Part shown: in pieces, positions 43,641 to 52,785 of the stretch | Layout: every line of letters starts with the position of its first letter | How positions within the stretch are numbered: the stretch's first letter is position 1 | NCBI GenBank assembly: GCA_036320915.1 | Contig: JAXBDG010000019.1 | Location: 1,084,836-1,148,835 of the forward strand | Length of the DNA stretch: 64,000 nucleotides | Direction: 5' to 3' | DNA from: Linnemannia elongata | Taxonomy: Eukaryota; Mortierellomycota; Mortierellomycetes; Mortierellales; Mortierellaceae | Notes under the pieces: generated by a model | The model's input: the letters and a program-made list of their open reading frames with translations, nothing else | The model's database searches: none | Told to the model about the DNA's origin: nothing | Position numbers and translations under genes: made by a program

Positions 43641-44650
43641 AGTCCTCGGCGGAAACAGACAAAGGCGTTGTGAGAGCAAAAGCGCTGTGAGAGCAACAAT
43701 TCCAAAGGTTCTATCCTTCTTGCGCTAGTACTTTAACTTGATACCCGTCGTAATTTGCCCACAGTGGTTTTTTCAATTGAAGATCTTCTTGTTTATCTCG
43801 AGCAAGTTCTATGAGGGTTAGAGAATATGAGAAGACCCCTCTGTTCCTCCGTTCTTGTTCCTCAGTCTGCAACCGATCACCTCATCCTCTGGTCCTATTC
43901 CTGTTCCCTGCTTTCTAACCGACTCTCTTTCTTTCTCCCTTGTATCTTCCCAATAAAACACAAAAAATAAACGCACATCCCATTATGCCTGCTTGTTCGT
44001 CGCAGTCAAATAAGAAATATATTTTTAAAGGGAAGGAGGGAAACAAAGACGGAGATCTTTATTGCAAAAGAGTGTCATTTTAAAATGTCGGATATGATAG
44101 AAGTCCAAGAGTTATTGTTCATAGCTCGAAGGTTGATCGTGGTGCGCCTTTATGTGTATCCACATATGAACTCGGCATCGTGGGGTGGGTCTGGGATGAT
44201 CTCGCAGATGTCGTCCCACCAAGGTCCGTCTTTGAAAAAAATAGGTTCAGGCCTGTTTTGGTCTTCACAAAAGTGTAGTTCCATCTCCTCATCACCAGTC
44301 GTGAGGAGTTCCTTCCAGCATTCAGGATCGCCATTACAATCGTCTATTCCCCATCGTACCCACTTCTCCCGAGGCGTCATATCTGCTAAAGCGCTAGAAA
44401 CTAATAAGGCTAGGGACACAAGGACGATGATTCGCTTGTCGTGCATTGCTGATGAAAGAATGTTAGCAATGGTCGGATTGAGTGGAGGAGAGATGACGTT
44501 CTCACTCCTTGGCAATTATTGTAGGTTTTGTGGCTTAGCTTCACTTTTGGGTCGGAAGGGCGGGACGTGAAGTGGGCTTCCCATCTTGTACAATGCTTTT
44601 GAACCGTCGGACAAGTCCTCGGCGAAAAGAGACAAACGCGTTGTGAGAGC
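43641..44650. repeat. Segmental duplication, copy 2 (~1.01 kb)
   Basis: It matches 30455-31464 (offset 13186 bp), including the secreted gene. It is followed at once (44651-44825) by a stretch matching 30230-30400, so this copy is a mosaic assembled from parts of the 30-kb region. Confidence 0.85.
44150..44446 (-). CDS. Small secreted protein, family 1 copy 4
   Basis: 98 aa with the same sequence as the copy at 30964-31260 because it lies in the recent segmental duplication. It has the signal peptide MHDKRIIVLVSLALLVSSALA and the WGIDDCNGDPECW core. Exact identity means short-read mapping cannot tell the two apart. Confidence 0.75.
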   Translation of the reverse strand: MHDKRIIVLVSLALLVSSALADMTPREKWVRWGIDDCNGDPECWKELLTTGDEEMELHFCEDQNRPEPIFFKDGPWWDDICEIIPDPPHDAEFICGYT

Positions 44651-45197
44651 GAAGGCGTTGTGAGAGCATTGTTCTTCAAGAGAGGGAAGTCCACTTCATG
44701 TCTAACGTGATTATCTTTATTTTCTCAAGACAAAAGAAAAAAAAGTGCAGTACGTAGAGCCTCACCATCCGCGTAAGAACATCGCGAGGCAAGAAAAGCT
44801 AGACTAGGGGATGGGAAGGGCGGATCGTAAAGTGGGCTTCCAGTGATTCGTACTATTAAACACCCCTTAAGACAGACCTGGCTTTGTTAGCGTAACTTTT
44901 CTGAAACCAACTGTTCTGACAAATGTCAGAGTTGGTGGGAAGGCGGGAGTGGTGGGGGATAATGGAAAGGAAGCATTGCATGGGAACAGAACGTAGAATA
45001 TTACATGGGGACAGAACATAGCAAAATTACATGGGACAGAACTGAGAAAAAACGACCACATTTTTAGGCAAAAACGACCATTTTAAACACCGTAAAGAAA
45101 ATAATAATAGGAGAGATAGAGAGGTGCTCTAGATTTATAGCTGGTATGTTTAAATAGGTGTAAAAGCACTTGGGTTTTAATGAGGACACCATCTAAT
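44651..45197. repeat. Dispersed repeat and short minisatellite
   Basis: It holds a copy of the GTTGTGAGAGC repeat to about 44840, then TTACATGGGGACAGAAC repeats at 44985-45040 and AAAAACGACC units as at 34440-34580. No gene. Confidence 0.6.
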
Positions 45198-45590
45198 CTA
45201 AGCACAGCCCTCATTGATCATTGCTTCACATCACTTGATAATACCGCCGCGTTTTGTGAAAAAGGGATTCTTCGTCTGAATGGCTTTCGCAAGATCTTGC
45301 GCGTAAGAGGGGGCCTTTACGGAGTGGCGATTTCCTGCACAGACTACACCACTGGGAAGTTGTGAGGGCCAGTCGCGAGGGCGGATCCGATAGAATATAT
45401 CATCATCGTCTTTACAGAAGCCGGATATGGTGTTTTGGAATAAACGAAAGTCTGGGATGCAATTCTTGGGGACGTCGCATTGGGAGTCATAGAGACGATC
45501 GTCTGGATTGCAAGTCTTGCTGTCTTTCCAGCAGTGAAGAGCCAATGTAAAAGGACTTAACATCAAAAGTATGAGCAACGGAGGTTTCAT
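45198..45590 (-). pseudogene. Secreted protein family 2, copy 3 (late stop codon)
   Basis: Start MKPPLLILLMLSPFTLALHC (signal peptide), then CWKDSKTCN, SQCDVPKNC, SGFCKDDDD, RIRPRDWPSQLPSG and AIQTKNPFFTKRGGIIK. A TGA follows where the two other copies have Cys (KCCEAI), so 119 residues are made and about 11, including three Cys, are lost. This copy may still be functional. It is divergent from the membrane protein at 45676, sharing an 85-bp interval with a GA microsatellite, the same arrangement as at 36790/36881. Confidence 0.65.
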
Positions 45591-45675
45591 TGTAATTGAG
45601 TAAGGTTAAGAGTAAATGAGATAGATAGAGAGAGAGAGAGAGGAGAGACACAGATTTTTGATCAGTATCGGTACT

Positions 45676-46221
45676 ATGCCTGCAGCCACAATGAGCCACC
45701 AAGTAGCCACTTATTCAGTTAAATACCGTGAAAGATCTTTCTTGTCTCGGTTAAATACCATGCTCTTCTCGGGTTTCCCGATATCACCGTTCTCCAACAA
45801 GTCCAAAATGCCCGAAGCGGAGAGACCCTTCTACCCCATGGCAACTGAGGAGTCCGTGGCTGATCGCCGTTCAAGATTTAGCTGCCTTGAAAGATGTCTT
45901 CGTATCAGCGTAGCAATACTCCTGCCTTTGACAATAATATCGCTCGCCATTTATGCTGGCTATGCGTCATCAGAATTAACTGAATACGGCAGCTGTCCAT
46001 TCGAGTTTGATACAGTCAATGCTGGACATTGCGCCAAGCGCTGGTCATTGTCTTTGAAAGGTCCTCCTGTGCAATGCGATGCCACATCAAGGTTCAATGT
46101 CCTATACTGGTACAGAAGCTATCCTCTCTGCTCTACTAAAGAGGTTAACATACTTACAACTCTGCCAGTTATCTCAGCGGTACTATTCTTTTCTATTGCT
46201 TTATACGGTTCAAAGAATTGA
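45676..46221 (+). CDS. Two-helix membrane protein, divergent partner of secreted family 2
   Basis: 181 aa from the ATG at 45676 (MPAATMSHQ; a second Met is at 45691). A hydrophilic N-terminus (DRRSRFSCLERC) leads to a first membrane helix (ISVAILLPLTIISLAIYAGY). An extracytoplasmic-looking loop with Cys (YGSCPFEFD, GHCAKRW, VQCDATS, PLCSTKE) follows, then a second helix (TTLPVISAVLFFSIALYG). Four loop cysteines suggest two disulfides. A truncated paralogue (36881) also lies divergently to a secreted family-2 gene, so the pairing was duplicated as a unit. Family not recognised; receptor, anchor or protective partner of the secreted protein are possibilities only. Confidence 0.6.
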   Translation: MPAATMSHQVATYSVKYRERSFLSRLNTMLFSGFPISPFSNKSKMPEAERPFYPMATEESVADRRSRFSCLERCLRISVAILLPLTIISLAIYAGYASSELTEYGSCPFEFDTVNAGHCAKRWSLSLKGPPVQCDATSRFNVLYWYRSYPLCSTKEVNILTTLPVISAVLFFSIALYGSKN

Positions 46222-47095
46222 TCAAACCAATTACACCCAATTACACCGTTTCCATTGACCGCCCAATACATTCCTACCCAATTCTACTCTTACTTTATCT
46301 GTAAATAACTTTATTTCGTGGCTCCTTGTGTAAAATTGCGGCTGACTGTGAAAGTGTGGCGAGAAGTGATAAATACAAAAAAAGCGTAGCTAAAAATAAC
46401 GACCCTGTACACTCGGCGAGCACTCGGTCTTTAATGCCCCGTATCAAGGGTGGTTAAAATTTTCTCACCACTAGACTTGCGAACACACGACACATTTCGC
46501 CTATTCCTCTGCTTCGCCCAAAAATCGGCCCACAGCTGGGCGGTCCCCACCGTCAATCACCAAGAATTTTTTTAATAGCCAACTGACGCACATCGTCCAT
46601 TCCGGGCTGCACCATCCTCAAAGGGGGAAGAGGGATGAATCTGGAGGCTCGGTCGCTCACTGCAATCAAGTGTTTTTTGCGAGTCTGCTATGTTCTATTC
46701 CCTTGCAGTTTATTTATCAAATAAACATGTCTTTCTAACAATGGAAGCTGCGGACGTGATGGTGTTTTTGTTTTTGTTCACTTTGTACAGATGAATATTA
46801 AAATGAAGGTAAGATGAGAAATGAAAAAAATAAAAAACTATTATAAAAAAAGGCCTATAAATCCAACAGAGACGCGATCATGGTGAAAAGGAATAACCTT
46901 CCGCTCATCCCAGTGAGTTTCTTACATCTGTGCGCGGTTTGCGAATACCAATAGCAACAGTAGCTGAGTACGAAATACAGTATTCAGGGTTGAGGATGCT
47001 GTTGATCGGGATGAAAACGGATCTGAAATGGCAAATCTGTATTGTTTCAAGAAAAATGCTTTCTATCGCCCTGTAGAGCATCTATTTTATTTTCC
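46222..47095. other. Intergenic, no gene seen
   Basis: A mixed AT-rich sequence between the membrane-protein gene and the convergent deacetylase gene. Open frames are short and unrecognised. Confidence 0.5.
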
Positions 47096-48559
47096 TTATG
47101 CGGCCACTTTACCCAAGAATCCTTGAAGAATGCCTCCCACGTTCAGTCCCAACTTCTCAACGCAATACCCTCCTTCTTGGACAAACAACGTTGGCAGCCC
47201 AATCTTTCTAATCGCATTTCCGATTCTGGGGTATGCCTCCGACGTGACCAAAAATCCGGCGATGGGATCATCCTTAAACGTGTCCACGCCAAGCGAGATG
47301 ATGATGTAGTCGGCATCATAAGGAATGATGTGCTCTTGGATCAGCTTCTCCAGTGCCTCGACATACTCGTCGTCGCTTGTCGAACGAGGCAGAGGAACGT
47401 TGATGCTGAAGCCCAGACCTTCGCCCTCGCCTCTTTCAGTTGCTGCGCCTGTGAAATGAGGGTAGGCGTCACGGCCATGGAGGGACGCATAGAGAGGGTT
47501 GGATGTCTTGTAAAACAATTCTTGCGTTCCATTGCCACTAAAATGCAAAAAAAGAAAGATCCAAACGACCCGCGTTAGTTTTCGATAGATAAATTCTGAG
47601 AAGGGAATGAAAAAAAAAAAAAAAAAAAAGATTGCCTGCCTCACGTACTGATGAAAATCAATGTCAATAATGGCAACCTTCTTGGGTTGGCCATCTTTTT
47701 GTCTCAGTTCAGGTCGATCAATTAACCACTGGGCCGCGATCCCCACGTTATTCAGGAAACAGTACCCTCCACAGAGGTCCGACTGGGCATGATGACCAGG
47801 CGGACGCACGAGTGCGTAAAGACCAGGAGGCGCCTCACGCGACACGATCGTCCCAGCTGCGAGTCCTTTCTCATATTGGTCAGCAACTCGCACCAGATCC
47901 TTGGTCGCCGTCAAAGTCACCTGTGCCGCATTCCAGGCAGCCTTAAAAGTATCTATCGGAAAAGAAAACGAGGAAGAGGGAGGGGGGACCAGCATGAGGA
48001 ACTGGAGTCAGAGTCGAACAAATAAGGAATGATATCAAACATCTTTGCTGTTCAAAGTATTACCCTTGGTGATCACGGCCGACATGTCGAAGCAATATTC
48101 TCCAGCATTCGTTAAACTATTCGTAGGCGTCTGTCCTCCCAATCGTGCAAGCCTATAATGGGGTATCGTTGAAGGCATGACACCATTCGGGTGACCACCC
48201 TCGAGAATCCACTCGTCATACGCCGTCTCCAGATAGTTCAGAAAGCCCTGCTTATGGACGCGCTTGATGGGCTCGTAGCCAAAATCCTCCACGTGCTCGG
48301 TAACCTCAAACGAGTCAGAATGAGATTCAAGGTACTTGAGGATTGCTTCGCGTCTCTCGGGACACTCTGATAGGGTTATATATCCATTGAGCAAAGAGAG
48401 TGGTTAGCTAGTCATTATTTCAATAAACATCATACGAGATTACAGGCAAAAAAATGAAAAAAAATATGGTATACCATAGTGTTGGGACTGTGCGCCCCCG
48501 TGGAACTCAAATTCAGGGGTGTGCAGAGTGGTGCACAGCTTTGAGGTGAAGACTTTCAT
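47096..48559 (-). CDS. Acetylpolyamine amidohydrolase / class II-like histone deacetylase, 4 exons
   Basis: A zinc-dependent deacetylase of the arginase-deacetylase fold. Exons on the minus strand: 48475-48559, 48064-48366, 47649-47952 and 47096-47537; phases fit and give 1134 nt, 377 aa. Exon 1 is MKVFTSKLCTTLHTPEFEF; it joins to ECPERREAI, the usual N-terminal pattern of acetylpolyamine amidohydrolases. Key motifs: VRPPGHHAQ (tandem His), GGYCFLNNVGIAA, IDIDFHHGNGTQ across the exon 3/4 junction (Asp and His zinc ligands), SLGVDTFKDDP (second Asp ligand) and VQEGGYCVE. All catalytic residues are present. It is a single-copy-looking metabolic or chromatin gene among repeats. The substrate (acetylpolyamine or acetyl-lysine) cannot be fixed from sequence; length and start favour the polyamine type. 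Confidence 0.88.
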
Positions 48560-49490
48560 GGCAAATGCGGACAAGGCAGAAGTGAAAAGTGGAGTAAGTG
48601 GGAACGGAGAAATGAAGAGGACGAGGTTGAGGCTGAGAGTGTCGAGTAGGAGTACAAAGAAGCAAGAAAGTGGGTGGATACGAGCACAGTTTCCCTTTTA
48701 TAACATATTTTGCTTCCTCTGGGGTTTGCCAAAAAAAGAAAGTTAGCTGTGAACGTGATGGTAGAGGTGAGCTCAACAAACTGCGAGTGTGAGAAAAACT
48801 GGCATATCGCCAAGTACAAGACGTGCACATGACTATGAATCATTTTTGCTCGAAATAAGGTTCGGCTAATCATCTATGACTGATTCCACTTTTGTAACGT
48901 ATGCGTCAATGGCAACAATCATGTCTATACACATTTCTTCAGTATTTACCCACGCTAGCACATCGGACACCGCCAGCCAACGACTTAACAAACATTGGGA
49001 AGCACTGAAGAGAGCACGAAAAAATCCCAACTTGAACACCGAGAGGACAACATCCGGACATATTTGAGTCGAAGTACAGAGAATATCCGGAATTCTTTAA
49101 GATATTGGAGGTCATTGGAGAAGTTTAGAAGGTCTTTGTTTATCCCAAATCGCCCCTTGTTCGCTACAATTAGCGTGTTTTATTTGGGCGAGAGCTGAAA
49201 TTCTGCCGAACGACGAAATATTTTGAGAGGCTTCCCAATGTAACAGTCACTTAAGAAATGAGAGAGTAAACGCACCACCTCTTGCCTCGCTACCATGACA
49301 ACAACTCGCTCTGGCCTTACAATTTCAGCTAAAATCGAACCCTTCTAAACTTCTTACTGTGAAAAAATGGCGTACAAGCCAATTTTTTTTTTGGCACAAC
49401 AGCACCCTTCTAAACAACTCCATTATACTCCAAACAGCAGTGGTTTTCCTCCATCCGTATTACTGACATTTGCCTTTTTTCCTTTGTATT
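48560..49490. other. Intergenic, no gene seen
   Basis: Upstream of the deacetylase gene; it should contain its promoter. Short frames at 48876 and 48995 have no supporting features. Confidence 0.45.
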
Positions 49491-49499
49491 TATGTTGAC

Positions 49500-50068
49500 G
49501 TACCATCTCCCACACTATTATCTAGTCTAGTTGACACCAATGCCACCAATTCTCCCCCCCTCTCTGTCTCTCTCTGTCTCTCTCTCTCTGCCTCTCTCTG
49601 ACTCTCTCCATCACTCTTGCTCACTCCATCTACCCTCCATAACATCCCATCCAATGTCCCACTCGCAGGCCCCACTGAACAGCCTCCTGTTGTGTCGGCA
49701 TCGATGACGCCAGTTCCTACAACGACATAACTATTGCTCTGCCCTGTCTGCAGTCAACCCTTTAAACCAAGTAAGAATGAGAACCCTAACTTGCGCCGTC
49801 ATATAAAGAACATCCACAAAATCTCATCAACAATGCACCCCCGCGAGTGCAAATGGGACTCGATACCTGACGGCCGCATCAAGGACGACAAGGACCGCAA
49901 GGAGCGCATTCGCAAGAGCAAACGTCTTTGGGCTCGCAAGACCCGTCTCCGTCGCAAGGCAGCCTTAGGGTTGTGCATGCTCAGTCAGGCGGTCTAAGGC
50001 AAAAGGCTGCCCCCTCCACTGTCACTAATTTTACCCCCCTCCTCCCCCAGTTGGCGTCAAAAAAATTT
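49500..50068 (+). mobile_element. Zinc-finger mobile element, copy 3
   Basis: Left end near CTAGTCTAGTTGACACCAATG, then a CT microsatellite, the damaged zinc-finger ORF, and the right end CAGTTGGCGTCAAAAAAATT. At 50068 it joins directly the AATAAAACACAAAAAACAAA stretch that precedes a family-1 secreted gene, so the element lies against or inside that repeat. Confidence 0.55.
49687..49997 (+). pseudogene. Zinc-finger protein of the mobile element, copy 3 (broken)
   Basis: The usual start region (ATGACGCCAGTTCCTACAAC) is followed by TAA where copies 1 and 2 read Gln, and three codons are missing later (RRKAALG instead of RRKAEEAALG). The finger CPVCSQPF...LRRHIKNIHK itself is intact downstream of the stop. 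Confidence 0.6.
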
Positions 50069-50268
50069 CCAATAAAACACAAAAAACAAACACACATCCC
50101 ACTATGCCTGCTTGTTCGTCGCAGTCAAATAAGAAATATATTTTTAAAGGGAAGGAGGGAAACAAAGACGGAGATCTTTATTGCGAAAGAGTGTCATTTT
50201 AAAATGTCGGATATGATAGAAGTCCAAGAGTTATTGTTCATAGCTCGGAGGTTGATCGTGGTGCGCCT

Positions 50269-50565
50269 TTATGTGTATCCACATATGAGCTCGGCATCGG
50301 CGGGTGGCTCTGGGATGAACTCACAGATGTCCTCCCACCAAGGTTGGTCTCTGAAAAAAATCATTTCAGGCCTGTCTTCGTTTTCAGAAAACCGTCTATC
50401 CAGCTTCTCATCAAGATAAGAGAAGAGTTGTTTCCAGCAAATAGGATCGCCATTACATTCGTCTATTCCTCATCGTACCCACTTCTCCCGAGGCGTCATA
50501 TCTGCTAAAGCGCTAGAAACTAATAAGGCTAGTGACACCAAGACGATGATTCGCTTGCCCTGCAT
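50269..50565 (-). pseudogene. Small secreted protein, family 1 copy 5 (nonsense codon)
   Basis: Signal peptide MQGKRIIVLVSLALLVSSALA and DMTPREKWVR are as in copy 1. TGA then replaces the conserved Trp codon before GIDECNGDP. The rest of the frame, ending LICGYT, remains recognisable, and one core Cys is changed to Ser (FSENEDRPE). The single change suggests recent inactivation or selection in a population. Confidence 0.7.
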
Positions 50566-50571
50566 TGCTGA

Positions 50572-51104
50572 TGAAAGAATGTTAGCAATGGTCAGATTGA
50601 GTGGAGGAGAGATGACGTTCTCACTCCTTGGCAATTATTGTAGGTTTTGTGGCTTAGCTTCACTTTTGGGTCGGAAGGGCAGGATATGAAGTGGGCTTCC
50701 CATCTCGTACAATGTTTTTGAATCGTTGCACAAGTCCTCGGAGAAAAGAGACAAACGCGTTGTAAGAGCAACAATCCCAAAGGTTCTACCCTACCTCCGC
50801 TGGTACTTTAACTTGATACCTGTCGTAATTTGCCAACATATGTTTTTACACTTGAAATTCTTCTTGTTTATCTCGAGCAAATTCTATGCGAGTTAGAGAA
50901 TATAAGTAGACCCCTCTGTTCGTCTGTTCTTGTTCCTTAGTCTGCAACCGATCGTCTAATCCTCTGGTCCTATTCCTGTTTCCTGCTTTCTAAAGCACAC
51001 TCTTTCTTTCTGAAAAATTGGTTCCAATGGTCAATGTCATAACGAATCATGGATTGCTCACACAAGGAAAGGTGGATTAATCAGCGCAAAATCTTGTAGT
51101 CTAG
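50572..51104. repeat. Last dispersed-repeat copy before the telomeric element nest
   Basis: It contains GGGTCGGAAGGGCAGGATATGAAG and GTTGTAAGAGCAAC, then the TCTGTTCTTGTTCCTTAGTC stretch also seen at 30660, 32570 and 43850. No gene. It ends where the terminal repeat of element A begins. Confidence 0.6.
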
Positions 51105-51185
51105 GGCAATCGTCCACATCCCTAATACATGAGGAAGCACCATAGGAGTGGGCGATCGTGTATAATATCAGGCAACTTTTAAAAA
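51105..51185 (+). repeat. Left terminal inverted repeat of element A
   Basis: GGCAATCGTCC...CCCTAATACATGAGGAAGCA...ATAATATCAGGCAACTTTTA matches the reverse complement of 63372-63451 with two or three differences. It ends at a TTTTAAAAA palindrome. Confidence 0.85.
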
Positions 51186-51499
51186 GCATGGATACAGGAG
51201 GCATAGGATTTGTACAGATGGTAGTGGTGGGTAAGAGGAGGTGGATAATGTGGGTGGTGGTGCAATGGAGAGGCAAATGGTGGTTTGGGGGGGGGGGGGG
51301 GTGTAGTTTTCCACTGGCCGATGCTTACACCCCCCCTTTGGTCCATTCGAGGTGTATTTGGAGATGTCTCTGGGCTATGCATTGCTGTCTCTGAGCATCT
51401 CCCCTGACATGTATTGGAACCCGCTTTTGCTGGTGTCATAGGCTCATCTTGAATGGTCTGGGTATGGCAGGTTGTGGAGGCTTTCCTTCAACATACCCA

Positions 51500-52709
51500 A
51501 TGTCCGAGCCCAAGTTCCCAAAGAAGCTCAACGCCTGCTTGAATGCAATACTCGTGGAGGAGTGGGGATTTCTTGACAATCCATGGCCATTGTACCCTAC
51601 CACCAGAAAGTTCCACCGATCAGAGCTCAAGCCAATTAACAACATGCACCACATGAAGGAGGAGGTCATAGGCAAGATAGGAGCCATTGGTGTGTTCTTC
51701 TTTCTCACAACTCTTTGGAACAAGGTGTATTTCCCAGGTCCGTACAAAGCAGTGGAGAAAGGTATTGCCCTCCTGTACCATCTTGTTTCAGGCGATTCTA
51801 TGGAGGCCATGTCTGTGTTTTTGCCTAGGTCTAGCTTCTATGAGATCTACAGAACTTTCTTCAAGACCGAGAAGAGGCTGTTTGATAAGGAGATGACGAG
51901 ATGTTTTGCCAACATGTTTTCCACCCCTGAAATCCGCATGAGGTCTGCCGTATGGAGCAACCCACGGATGTTCAGGCATATTACCCTGCTGCTGGATGGT
52001 CATGATATGATACCCGGGCAACATATCGCGAAACCAAGGCCAAGATGTACTCATACAAGCTTAAGAAATCTGGCCTCAGGACCCAGGTGTGCATAGACAT
52101 CAACCACATGGTGCTCTTTGTCTCCAAGTCCGCTCCATGTAAAGACAACAACGACGGCAGCATGATAGTAGAAATGGGCCTTGCAAACAAGATCCATGAG
52201 ATGGACTGTGTAGGTGTTGACGGCGGATATACACAGCATATTCCTACCCTGCTTGAACGTGAGGACTCTCTGGATGTAAGGAACTTTTGCTTCCCTATCC
52301 GCAAGAAACCGGGACAGGACTTGGATGAGCATGAGGCCTTATTTAACTCCGAGTTCGCTGGCTTTAGGTCCATGATCGAGGCCACATTTGGGGATCTTGG
52401 GCGTACATTTAGAAAGTTCAACAACAAGGAGTCCATACGTACTACAGACAAGAAGGAGGTTAACATGATGATGCGCCTATGTTTCCTGCTGATGAATGTG
52501 CGTAATATGTCCAATTCTCTTAACCTTGAGGTACAACCCCACCATATGGCGGGGCAGAGGATGGGTTTGACTATCCACGCAAGCAGTCTATCTTGGTGCG
52601 GTCCCAGGTAGCCACGGTGCAAAACAGGCTGGAGAGCGGTGCAGAGCTGTTGCGACTACAGGAAGAATTCCTTGGGATGGATCTGTCAGATGAGGATGAG
52701 ATGATCTGA
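51500..52709 (+). pseudogene. PIF/Harbinger-like DDE transposase of element A (two frameshifts)
   Basis: Starts MSEPKFPKKL and follows the intact B protein (55262) along its length: HTH-like region (LLYHLVSGDSMEAMSVFLP), first Asp in LLLDGHD, second Asp in CVGVDGGYTQ, Glu in GFRSMIEATFGDL. At 52003-52012 an ATGAT is repeated (CATGATATGATACCC), a 5-bp tandem duplication that shifts the frame right after the first catalytic Asp. A one-base loss near 52550, after PHHM, shifts it again. The C-terminal tail in the third frame ends MDLSDEDEMI. Element A therefore cannot move itself but could be moved by B's enzyme if the ends are compatible. Confidence 0.85.
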
Positions 52710-52715
52710 GCCAAG

Positions 52716-52764
52716 TTTTTAAAAACCTGTGCCATGTTACCACCCATGTGCAAGTTTTTAAAAA
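52716..52764. promoter_or_regulatory. Two TTTTTAAAAA palindromes between convergent genes of A
   Basis: GCCAAGTTTTTAAAAACCTGTGCC at 52711 and GTGCAAGTTTTTAAAAACCTATGCC at 52750 are near-identical and lie between the 3' ends of the transposase and the Rep-like gene. The same palindrome is found at gene boundaries in B and C. It could be a terminator/poly(A) signal, promoter, or binding site of an element protein. Confidence 0.6.
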
Positions 52765-52785
52765 CCTATGCCACGCTACCACCAC

